This document shows positions 43,701-51,930 of a DNA stretch of 64,000 nucleotides, one piece after another. The translations under genes were made by a program, and so were the position numbers. Numbering within the stretch: the stretch's first letter is position 1; each line of letters starts with the position of its first letter. The notes under the pieces are model-generated. The model ran no database searches and had not been told where the DNA came from. It saw only the letters and a list, made by a program, of their open reading frames with translations. This stretch comes from Serripes groenlandicus. Its lineage: Eukaryota; Mollusca; Bivalvia; Cardiida; Cardiidae. The stretch lies in contig JASEVX010000012.1 in the NCBI GenBank assembly GCA_031761405.1, positions 25,725,800-25,789,799 of the forward strand. The letters are read 5' to 3'.

Positions 43701-46700
43701 CAGTGTGATAGAGGTATAGATTAATGATTCTTTAATCAGAAAATCCACAGGAGGCGAAAATGGTCTATCCGAGTAAGCCTGCGCGACAAGCTTAGTCTGA
43801 TCTTGGTCCATAATGTTGGTTTTCTCGCGAGACGGCTCATATATCATTGAAAAGAGTTTCCTTTTAAGCTCTAAAACATTCCAAAGGAAACGCAATATGC
43901 AAGAAATAATTCACACCGCGAAAATGGGTATCGTCATTTTCGACCAAATCGGGACCGGACAATTCTCTACTTTCACTGTCAAAATACTTAAAATTTTCAA
44001 GTCAATCATTTCCATTGCACCCTTTACACATTTACAATGAATTTATACCCAAAGTCATATATCCATTGCATTCTGGTAAGCATGACCGCGGATGTAGTAT
44101 TTAGCGTAATTTGATCCCTATAACTGCAAAGGTGCTAATATACAAAACAATATTCAAGTCATATATATTTATTGAAATTATGACCATCAGACGGCATCAT
44201 AAATGACAAAACTTAACAATTCTTTTCTATGAAAGTCCTGGTCAGATTTCAAGACAGTTCGGTAAAAATATTCCTTTACATTAAACGTTGTAAGGCATAT
44301 CAATTGGCTGAAAACATTGCCACTAGGCGGCATCAGAAAAACGATAAAATGACAAAACTTAAAATCTTCTCTCCTCAAATTGCTGGTCCGATTTTAAGAT
44401 ACAGCAAAAATTTATTTTAATCGGCCATGTCCTCAGGTCAGGTGAGCAATACAAGGTCACATGTTCCACTTGTTTTTATTCCTCTCCAGTAGCTCATACG
44501 GTAGCGATGCGGTCTCTCAATCCAGGGGTTGCCTGTACGAACCCCAGCTCAGCCAACATACATTCCGACGTTTGATAAAAGTAAATGGGACAGGCATCAT
44601 TCGTTTTTCATTAATTTGCTAACACTCTTTGTGAAAAATCAGCCAGTTGCTAGGACATATTGCTGTGTGGACAGGGGCGTAGCTAGGGTATACAGAGTGT
44701 GTACGCAATTTGGTTAGGGGGGTCCTGGGGCATGCTCCCCCGGGAAATGTTTGCCCCTCTATATCGTCTGTGGTGACTTCTGGAAGCATTTCAGTAGCAA
44801 AATATGACTGATATTAATGGTGAAATAAATTTATTTTTCTAGGAAATTTTGAGATAGTAAAACGTGTTGCATTTGTCATTTTTCGTCAAATCTATCAAGT
44901 CAGATCAATTGTTTTATACTTACGCCTACCCCATGTCAGATACGCTCCTGGTGGAGTACGGGTGTGAGCAAGCCAGGATACACATGGCTAGGTGAATTAG
45001 ACGCCGTAATATCACTGACAAACTGTTGAAAACATCGTTAAACTTCGGCCAAATACCTTAGGTCAGGTGAGTAATACAAAGAACTTCAGAGGACTAGATA
45101 AGAGGGAGTGAACTGCTCTTTCCCCCACAATAGTTCTCTTATTACTCAACCGAATACTATGTTGTGGGTACTCTAAAGAATCGTATCAGTGAGACGATTC
45201 TTTTGAATACCCACAACATAGGGTTTGAATGTCAAATACGGACTTTACAACATGAAAAATACTTGTTATCTAGAGCTCTGCAATGTCACATGCCCCCACT
45301 TGTTTATTCTTTTCCAGCCAGGTCCGCGAGTCCAGTGACAATAACCAACTTGAACATATCACCAAACCCGGTGACGATGCCGGGGGACATTCATTTCACC
45401 ATACAGGGATTTAGTAACCGAACACTCAACAGTTCCCGGCTTGTACTTGATATCACGAGAATTGGCTGGATAAATTTCAACGTTCCTTGCTTGTTTAATA
45501 TCGGATCTTGGTAAGTGAAACTGTATATAGCATGTATACGTCGTATTTATGTCTGCTAGTCAAAATACTGACTTTTTTTTTAGATCACCTAAGCCGAAGT
45601 TTCAAGGTGATCTATTCTGATCACTCTCTTCTGTCCGTCGTCTGCCGTCCGTCGTTAACATTAAGATTTAAACATCATCTCCTCCTAAACCGCAGGAACA
45701 ATTTCCACAATATATCACAGGAATGTTCCTTTGGTGGTCCTCTTTCAAAATTTGGTTGCTGCGGCATCTGAAAGGGGGCAAAATGTCCCAACTTTATAAA
45801 TCTTCTTCTCCGAATCTGCTTGTCAGATTCCAATATAATTTGGTGGAAATGCTTCTTGGTGACCATCTACACTATTATTTTTAGCCATACTGATTGGTCG
45901 AAAAACATGGCTGTCAGGCGGAATCAGAAAAGGGGCGAAATGACAAAATTTGAAAATTCCATTTTTATGAAAGTGCTTGTCTGATTTTAAGATCTTACTT
46001 CAGTGATCCTCTTCTTAATCTGTCCAAGCCGTATTGATTGGTTACAAAATCATAGCTATCAGGCGTCATCACACAAAAGGGTATAGAACTTTTAGCTACA
46101 AATGACAACTCCTACCATTCAACTTGACCAATTTCAACTTCACGGGAATGTTCCTTTGTTGGTCCTCTCTCAAAATTGTTCAAAGACTTACATTCTGCGT
46201 AGAACTTTGGGTGCTGCGGCATCAGAAAGTGAGAAAAATACCAACATTTTAAAAATCCCTTTCCTCCATAATTTGCTTGTCCGATTGCAAGATAATTTGG
46301 TGGAAATGTTCCTTGAGTGAACCTCTATAAAAACTGTTCAAGCCATATTAAATTCGTTGAAAAGCAAGGCGGCATCAGGAAAGGCGCAAAATGAAAAAAA
46401 ATATATATAATTCCATTCTTATTAACATTCTTATTAGATGGCCTTTACTTATAAGCTATTTCTTTAACAGCTAGTGTCCACTCGTTGCAGTTTCATTTGC
46501 ACTCCTGATCAAATTTCCCCAGATATTTGCAGTTAAATATTTGCTACTAATTACCTATCATTCAGGTGATCGAGTTAGGGCCATCTTGGTCGTCTTGTTT
46601 AATGAAGTTGTGATATTAAAAAAATCATATCTAGTTCAATGCTCCCAACATCTTTAGAATTAAACCAAAACAATTTGCTTTATACGTAAACGAACGGGTG

Positions 46701-47244
46701 AAGTTTAGTTCTGGGGTTTAGCAAAACGTCTTCACGACTGTGAGCCAACATATTGACATTTTACCCTTTCATCCCCCCCCCCACCCCCACCCCCCCCCCC
46801 CCCCTTCCGAAAAAACCCCAAAACAAAACATTGTAGACTGCGTACAGTATCAACCCGGATCAGCATAAGCATGCCGCGCAGGCTTACCCGATAGACACTT
46901 TTCGTCTCCTGTGGATTTTCTGTTTCAGGAATCATTACTCTATACCTCGATCCCCCTGAGACGGAATGTGTCGGCCGGATCAGTATGCGCGGACAGCGCA
47001 TGCTGATCCGGGTCGATACATTACGCAGATGCCATAGTGTTGGTTTTTCTCGCGAGACGGCTCATAGTTAGATAATTAAATAGAGTTGAAAATATTGTGG
47101 CAATAGTAGAAATTGTTCATTATGAGATATATATTCTACAGTTATTTCACAGTAACCCACTGGAAATCAAATCGGGTAATACATCGCACATCAAAGTGGT
47201 AGTTGGTAGCCCTATATACATATGCCTTCACTGTATGCCTACAT

Positions 47245-47275
<31 letters not shown>

Positions 47276-49987
47276 TACTGGGGTTTAACGCCGTTTTCAA
47301 AAAGTTTTCAGTCATATCACGGCGGCCAGTTCACCTACTCATGTGTTTCCGGGTTTTCTCAGACCGGTACTCCACACAACATACTTTCCAAGCAACTGGC
47401 TGCTTTTCCACATAGACTGTAAGCCCATTGGTGAAAGACGAATGACGCTTGTCACAGTGACTTTTGTCAAACGTCGGAAAGAATGTTGGCCAAGCTGGGG
47501 TTCGAACTCACAACCCCTGGATTGGCAGCCCGTGTCGCTACCGACTGAGCTACCGGGGCTACATGTAGCTGGCAAACAGGAAAGTTCCAGAACAGTTTGC
47601 AATTCGGTGGGGACTGATGTTTAGATGACTAGATAAGAGGGAGTGAACAGGTCTTATCCCTGCAATATCTTTCTTATTACTCAACACAATTCTGTGTTGT
47701 GGGTATTCAAAAGAATCGTCTCACTGAGACCAGAATGTTTATTTTTCGCATGCTATTGCTCATCATAATTAACCATTTCCAACAAACAAGAAATCTGCAG
47801 CAGACGACATATTTTGTAAACAAATGGGAAAAAAATCTCTATAATTGAATGAATAACCAATGACTAAAGGTGGAGAACTTTGTGGCAAAGGGAGAAATTG
47901 ATCATCATGAGCAATTTCTTCTTTTGCCATAATGTTTTCAAAAGTCATCTGCTTCAGAGGCGTCAGAAAGCGTCTGTATGAGGGAAAGCGTTAATATATT
48001 ATACAATTATGGACTTTTCTTGGTGCATATCAGCATCATGTATAACAGCTGAAAAGACCATAACTGTTTTATTATATAACCCTCAATTTATCATATTGTT
48101 TTGATATTGACCAACTTAAAAGAAAACAGAGGAACACTCATTTATTGTCGTTTGGAAACACAAGAAATGATCAATGGAAGTCAAACGCTTGATTGCATTT
48201 TATCATGATCATCCGAACGAGCTTCGGAAGTTTCCGTGGTCATTCGGAACGCTACCGCGGAAAATTCCGTAGCGTACGGATAAAGGCTAAGGATATTAAT
48301 ACCCGGCTCATGGGATTCCCCGGTCTTCCCCTGTTACTATTTATAAAACTGGTGCATATCAGAAAAAAATGGTGCATATCGCAAGATATTTTTTCTATAG
48401 GTTATATAATACTAATTATTAACACCATTTCCAGCACATACAGCGACATGTGCACGCTGCTTGAGACCATGATATCGGAAGATTGGCTCCACATTACTAA
48501 TGGGCTCGGAACGGATATCAAGAACATGCTCATCAGAAATGGAATGAATCCGGGCTTGTGTCCACAACCTCCGAGGGAGATATCAATAATTAATGAACCC
48601 ATACGTCTGCCCCGTATGCCGTCCCTCCTGTACTGGTTTGCAGCGGTTTGTAAATTACTTATGTATTGGTGTGTATGTATGGTGTTTTAACCCTTTTTCG
48701 CATACGACAATTCTGCAGCAGACGACTTTAAACATATTTTGTCAAAGAATAGAAAATCTTTATAACTGAATGGATAACCTATGACTAAAAGTGGTAAACA
48801 TTGTGGCAAAAGGAGAAATTTTGCTCGCACAGGAATGTTCCTTTGATGGTCCTCTTTCAAAATTGTCCAAAGACTTACATGCTGTGTAGAACTTTTGTTG
48901 CTGCGGCATCAGAAATTGAGAAAGATACCCAAACTTTAAAAACCTCCATCTCCATAATCCATTTGTCAGATTCCAAGATAATTTGGCAGAAATGTTCTTT
49001 GAGTGATTTCGTTGACAAACAGGGCAGCAAAGCTGCATCAGGAAAGGTGCAAAATGACAAAACTTTATAATTCCATTCCTATCAAAGTTCTTGTTAGATT
49101 TCAAGATACAAATGGCTTTTACTGATAAACTATTTCTTTAACTGAGTGTCCACTCCTTGCAGTTTCATTTGAACTCCTGATTAAATTTTCACAGATATTT
49201 GCAGTTAAATATTTGCTTCTAATTTACTATCATTCAGGTGATCGATTTAGGGCCATCTTGGCCCTCTTGTTTCAAAGTTGTTCAAAGAATTTAATTTTAG
49301 AAAGAGAAAGGTAAAATTGACAAAACCTTAAAAACGTTATCTTCTTGTCCCAAAGTACTGTCCAGCTTTAAACATTATTAGGCACATTTTCCCGATCTGT
49401 CTAAAGGCATGGTCGCCAGGGGTCGGAGTTTGTTTCCCTTATATGTGTATAAGTAACACATTAAAAACATCGTCTTGTTCAAAAGTACTGGCCTGATTTA
49501 GAAATAGTTTGACACACATGTTCCTTTGGTGACCCTCGACCAATTTTGTTTGATATTATTCCGACCCGAAGAAAAATATGGCCGTCAGGGGGAAGGGGCT
49601 TGTGTTAGTTTGAAAACTTGAAAATTCTTCTTGATCAAAATTATTAGCCCGCTTTGACAATAGTTTGGCACAAATGTTCATTGAGTAACCCGCTACTGAT
49701 ATTGTTCAAATTATTAGTATCTGTTGATAAACATGGCCACCAGGGGACCGATATAGGACAATCATGATCCGCTTGTTCTATTTTATTCGTAAATAAAATA
49801 ATAATAAATTCCATTTTAGGGACGATACGACGCCAAAGTGAAGGTCTACGACAATTCGGACAACGAGGAACTCGTCTGTTTCAATGTGATTCTGGACGTT
49901 CAACAAGGAGAAGTTCAAGAAGAAGTTCACCAAGAAGACAGTAGCGACTGTTCCGGCTACTTCGGTTGTTTGTTTGGCCGGAAGTAG
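40703..49987 (+). CDS. GM2A: GM2 activator-like lipid-transfer protein, four exons
   Basis: Coding exons 40703-40793, 45318-45510, 48435-48645 and 49820-49987 join in phase (91+193+211+168 = 663 nt) into 220 codons plus TAG. Residues 1-19 are a hydrophobic signal peptide. The mature part follows the GM2-activator pattern: WSDC at 27-30, P-x-x-x-PG near 48-53, VPC at 86-88, GSC at 93-95, C101, C137 followed by P, SLLYWFAAG at 158-166, and LVC at 183-185. Family members are secreted or lysosomal lipid carriers; the vertebrate protein presents GM2 ganglioside to beta-hexosaminidase A. Two potential N-glycosylation sites are N64 and N68. By comparison with the vertebrate protein, the small-loop cysteine pair is missing, while C30/C185, C88/C95 and C101/C137 could pair. 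Residues 194-220 form an acidic, Cys-containing tail not expected in the family. The start at 40703 is chosen because it gives a clean signal peptide; an in-frame ATG at 40655 would add 16 polar residues. Function is inferred from homology. Confidence 0.88.
43000..43128. repeat. Foldback repeat F
   Basis: CCTATGTCGTGGTTACC, GTGAGACGATTCTTTTC, ACAACATAGGATTTGG, CTCTTATCTAGTCAT. Confidence 0.6.
43225..43395 (+). mobile_element. SINE type C, 5'-truncated
   Basis: GTCGCAGCACTACGATCATG, CTGGTTTGTTCACCCAGGG, GTGATATAACTGAAATAATG, GAAAGCGGCGTAATACC and an AAACAAAC end. Clear example of the common SINE tail on the + strand. Confidence 0.7.
43495..44089 (+). repeat. Dispersed repeat K, copy 1 (with MITE insertion)
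   Basis: Matches 59650-60023 in the same orientation (AACACCCTAT...ATCATTGAAA, GCAAGAAATAATTCACACCG, TCTCTACTTTCACTGTCAAA). Copy 2 lacks the insertion at 43596-43839. Confidence 0.75.
43596..43839. mobile_element. TA-flanked foldback MITE with known empty site
   Basis: TGAGCCGTACCGCGAG to CGCGAGACGGCTCA, with TA at 43594-43595 and 43840-43841. The related site at ~59749-59763 reads CACCCTATATCATTG with a single TA. Confidence 0.88.
44090..44490. repeat. Interspersed repeat H segment
   Basis: GGCGGCATCAGAAAAACG, AAAATGACAAAACTT and GGTCAGGTGAGCAATACAA are shared with the H blocks at 45570-46640 and 48827-49270. Confidence 0.5.
44491..45036 (+). mobile_element. SINE type A split by an hAT-like element
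   Basis: tRNA head GTAGCTCATACGGTAGCGAT at 44490-44560, body to TGCTGTGTGGA, then resumes at GTGGAGTACGGGTGTGAG and ends GTTGAAAACATCGTTAAAC. Confidence 0.75.
44672..44950. mobile_element. hAT-like MITE (CAGGGGCGTAGCT ends, 5 bp duplication)
   Basis: CAGGGGCGTAGCT and the complement of CAGGAGCGTATCT as ends, flanked by GTGGA at 44667-44671 and 44951-44955. The uninterrupted SINE reads TGTGTGGAGTACTGG (see 51355-51370). 279 bp, no coding frame. Confidence 0.78.
45085..45288. repeat. Foldback repeat F, near complete
   Basis: ACTAGATAAGAGGGAGTGAA, AAGAATCGTATCAGTGAGAC, CCCACAACATAGGGTTTG, TTATCTAGAGCTCTGC. Ends about 30 bp before exon 2. Confidence 0.7.
45318..45510 (+). CDS. GM2A: GM2A-like exon 2 (core beta strands)
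   Basis: The acceptor TTTTCCAG ends at 45317 and the donor GTAAGT starts at 45511. The exon supplies two bases to complete codon 31 and ends two bases into codon 95, so splicing restores the GSC cysteine. It carries the PVTITNLNISPNPV strand, N-glycosylation sites at 64 and 68, and VPC (Cys88). Confidence 0.87.
45570..46640 (+). repeat. Interspersed repeat H with internal tandem units
   Basis: Starts GATCACCTAAGCCGAAG and ends GGTGATCGAGTTAGGGCC and TCTTGTTTAA. AATGTTCCTTTGGTGG, TGCGGCATC and AAAATGACAAAA recur at roughly 150 bp spacing. In intron 2. Confidence 0.6.
46771..47064. mobile_element. Poly-C tract and 5'-truncated TA foldback MITE
   Basis: C-rich run at 46771-46804, then AACATTGTAGACTGCGTAC..., CCTCGATCCCCCTGAGACGG, ending CGCGAGACGGCTCA and TA. 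Left terminal repeat replaced by the poly-C run. Confidence 0.65.
47249..47562 (-). mobile_element. SINE type A, full length
   Basis: (GATT)n tail at the left, TTTAACGCCGTTTTCAAAAAG, tRNA head at 47490-47562 reading AGCCCCGGTAGCTCAGTCGG on the minus strand. In intron 2. Confidence 0.82.
47620..47731. repeat. Foldback repeat F, truncated
   Basis: GACTAGATAAGAGGGAGTG to AAAGAATCGTCTCACTGAGAC, then stops at the palindrome centre. Confidence 0.65.
47765..47996 (-). mobile_element. TTAA MITE, intermediate copy (reverse)
   Basis: AACCATTTCCAACAAACAAG left (old type), GGCGTCAGAAAGCGTCTGTA and GAGGGAAAGCGTTAA right (young type), hairpin ATTGATCATCATGAGCAAT. Confidence 0.65.
48435..48645 (+). CDS. 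GM2A: GM2A-like exon 3
   Basis: The acceptor TTTCCAG ends at 48434. Its first base completes Cys95 and the reading continues TYSDMC (Cys101). Cys137 is followed by a proline-rich turn and the SLLYWFAA segment, which matches the hydrophobic SWLTTG region of the family. The donor GTTTGT at 48646 is a weak match but is the only site that keeps phase with exon 4. Confidence 0.83.
48687..48826 (-). mobile_element. TTAA MITE, truncated at an H repeat
   Basis: TTAACCCTTTTTCGCATACG to GGAGAAATTTTGCTCG, then joins repeat H. Lies 42 bp into intron 3. Confidence 0.75.
48827..49790 (+). repeat. Interspersed repeat H and related units
   Basis: 48827-49270 repeats the H block of intron 2 (CAGGAATGTTCCTTTGATGG, TGCTGCGGCATCAGAAA, GGTGATCGATTTAGGGCC). 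49271-49790 is a diverged relative with CCTTTGGTGACCCTC and GGCCGTCAGGGGGAAG. Confidence 0.55.
49820..49987 (+). CDS. GM2A: GM2A-like exon 4 and stop codon
   Basis: The acceptor CATTTTAG ends at 49819. The exon reads GRYDAKVKVYDNS, then LVCFNVILDV (Cys185), the expected final strands of the fold. It continues into an acidic tail ending DCSGYFGCLFGRK and TAG at 49985. The tail-coding segment is repeated downstream. Confidence 0.85.
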   Translation, partial: GRYDAKVKVYDNSDNEELVCFNVILDVQQGEVQEEVHQEDSSDCSGYFGCLFGRK

Positions 49988-50337
49988 TCAGCACGTGACT
50001 TATAATTAATGTGTGTTTGGACGTTGGAAAAGAAGAAGAAGAGTGTTTCGATTACTTCGATTGCTTATTTGGCCGGAAGTAGTCACCACGTGACTTATAA
50101 TTTATTTGTGTTTGGACGTTGTACAAGAAGAAGAGTGTTCCGATTACTTATATATATGAATAATCTGCAAATAAAATAGTCCGTCTGCTAATTGAAATCA
50201 AATTAAATATTGAAATAAAGGATAGCTGCTCGCCAAATAGCATTATTGCCGAGCGCGAGGGTAAACAACGTCATAAATCATCATTACTTCGGTTGTATAT
50301 TTGGCCGGAAGTAGTCCAGACGTGTGTTTTGACTTAC
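49941..50337 (+). repeat. Tandem partial copies of the GM2A-like 3' end
   Basis: The segment coding for the C-terminal GYFGCLFGRK-TAG plus 3' sequence (49948-50040) recurs at 50041-50131. The copies have stop codons at 49985 and 50080, 95 bp apart. A third start is seen at 50132-50148 and a further partial copy at 50286-50337, with its stop at 50312. Copy 2 still reads through an E/D-rich stretch into CFDYFDCLFGRK and TAG with no frameshift. No splice acceptor was recognised in front of copy 2, so it may be 3' UTR. Confidence 0.8.
50170..50219 (+). promoter_or_regulatory. Candidate polyadenylation signals for GM2A-like gene
   Basis: AATAAA occurs at 50170-50175 and again at 50214-50219, about 180-230 bp after the stop at 49985. 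These are the first canonical signals downstream. They would place the second tail copy inside the 3' UTR. Confidence 0.5.
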
Positions 50338-50489
50338 TCTACAGTTCGGTTACAATAAACAATATCTTTTAAAAGCAACCAGAAGACAGGTCTATCCACA
50401 TATGTTCTCTGTACGTGGGATGCCATGATATGATATGATAGGTGCTTATAATATCCACGGTTCCTTATTTTTACGGCTTAGCCCCCCCT

Positions 50490-50960
50490 TTTCCCACACG
50501 CAAATAATTTATCTGTAGCAGAAGACTTTGAAAACATCTGGTTAAACATGTCAAAAATCTATTTTAACGAAAGTGTCAATTATTGGTTAGAGTTGAACAT
50601 TTTGTAGCTAAAGGATCATTATTAGCAATGTTACCTTTGCCACAATGTTTTCAATAGTTGTTCGTTGCAGATGCATAAACATCTCGAGGGCTTGGTGTGA
50701 AACAGTTGTAACTTAAAACCTAATTTGAAAACCCTGGTTTAGGGGCAATTTTGACCCCTTTGTAAACAATGCAAATTTAAGTGCCATTGCTCAGAACGAG
50801 CAATGGCACCTAAATTTCCATTGTTTACCAAGAAAAATGATTTAACGCTTTAAAAGACTTATGGCAAGGTGATTAACCTTGGTAAAAAAAAATACCAATT
50901 TTAGTTAAAACCGTTTCACGCCAAGCCCTCGATGCGTCTGCTAGTGGTGGGAAAGGATCA
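50490..50960 (+). repeat. Old TTAA MITE hosting a foldback
   Basis: CCCTTTTCCCACACGC left, GATGCATAAACAT interrupted at 50684, GATGCGTCTGC resumes at 50931 and GTGGGAAAGGATC ends. Confidence 0.65.
50684..50932. mobile_element. TCGAGGG foldback element, second copy
   Basis: TCGAGGGCTTGGTGTGAAAC left, CGTTTCACGCCAAGCCCTCGA right. Same family as 343-594 and also inside an old TTAA MITE. Confidence 0.78.
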
Positions 50961-51176
50961 ACGATATTAATAACTTTAAAAGGAATTCAGCGTTTTAAAA
51001 ACTACAGAGGAAAACATTAGATGTCCATGTTTGAAGCCGATTCTCGTAGCAATCATAGGCAGCATTAAGGACTACAAATAACTTTCAGACCTGTCAAACA
51101 TTTCAGCGCCAAATATTGAGTTTTTTTGCAAACAGTACAGATATTGTATCGAGCTGTCTCATAATGTCTATGCCGA

Positions 51177-51473
51177 GTCCCGGTAGCTCAGTCGGTAGCG
51201 ACGCGGGCTGTCAATCCAGGGGTTGTGAGTTCGAATTCCGGCTCGGCCATCTTTCTTTCCGAGGATTGACAAAGTCAATGCGACATGCGTCATTCGTCTT
51301 CCACCAATGGGCTAAGTCTATGTGGAAAAGCAGCCAGTTGTTTGGGAAGATTGTTGTGTGGAGTACTGGTGTGAGAAAACCAAGAAATGCAAGAGTAGGT
51401 GAACTGGCCGCCGTGATATAACTGAGAAATTGTTAAAAACGCCGTTAAACCCCAATCAATCAATCAATCAACT
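51177..51473 (+). mobile_element. SINE type A, best-preserved copy
   Basis: tRNA-like head at 51177-51249 with intact A box (TAGCTCAGTCGGTAG) and B box (GGTTGTGAGTTCGAATTCC). Body GGAGTACTGGTGTGAGAAAA, tail GCCGTTAAACCCCAATCAAT with (CAAT)n. Not a functional tRNA: the acceptor stem does not pair. Confidence 0.88.
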
Positions 51474-51930
51474 AATAATTTATATAATTTTGAGGCAGCG
51501 GACTATCTTGTTCGAAAATGCAAATTAAACATTGTTTCTGTTGCTTATTTTTGTAAAGTCATAGTGAGAAATCACGCAAAAAAAAAAATGTTTCAAACAT
51601 GGATACCCTATATGTTACTCTAAAGTATTCAAAGGAACATTAAATTACTTGAATCCAGTACCATTGAATAGGTGATAAATAAAATCTTAGTGTTTAAAAG
51701 TCATTTTTTCTCTTGATCCTTTTCTACCCTTCAGATCGCTTGAACTGTTTTTCCTCCTACCTTTCCAACTTTGTTTTTTTTCCCTGTTTCATCACGACGT
51801 TTCCTTGGTAATTCCTATATTTTACTAAACCCGTTCGAGGCTGTGTTGTTTTAATGAAATTGTCCAGCTTTAAGAGCTAAGCGGCGAATTCAGGAGTATC
51901 AAGATAAATATTTTGAGTTAGTCTGTCTCT
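51474..51930. other. Spacer before minisatellites
   Basis: Nothing recognised; AT-rich. Confidence 0.4.

Larger units (their letters stand above)
40794..45317 (+). other. GM2A-like intron 1, repeat-filled
   Basis: Bounded by GTAAGT and TTTTCCAG. Positions 41000-43000 are unannotatable AT-rich DNA, with a faint SINE/MITE remnant at 41466-41590 and two weakly similar ~70 bp segments at 41838-41915 and 42066-42131 sharing TCACGCCTGATTG. The 3' half holds a repeat F copy, a SINE, a dispersed repeat carrying a TA-flanked MITE, and a SINE interrupted by an hAT-like element. Confidence 0.75.

Noticed and set aside
48193..48690. 165-codon frame as a single-exon gene
   Set aside because: Only 48435-48645 is coding, as GM2A-like exon 3. 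The rest reads through intron, and the end enters a MITE.
51177..51249. Functional tRNA gene
   Set aside because: A and B boxes are present but the acceptor stem does not pair and the sequence continues into a SINE body and tail, as in other copies.
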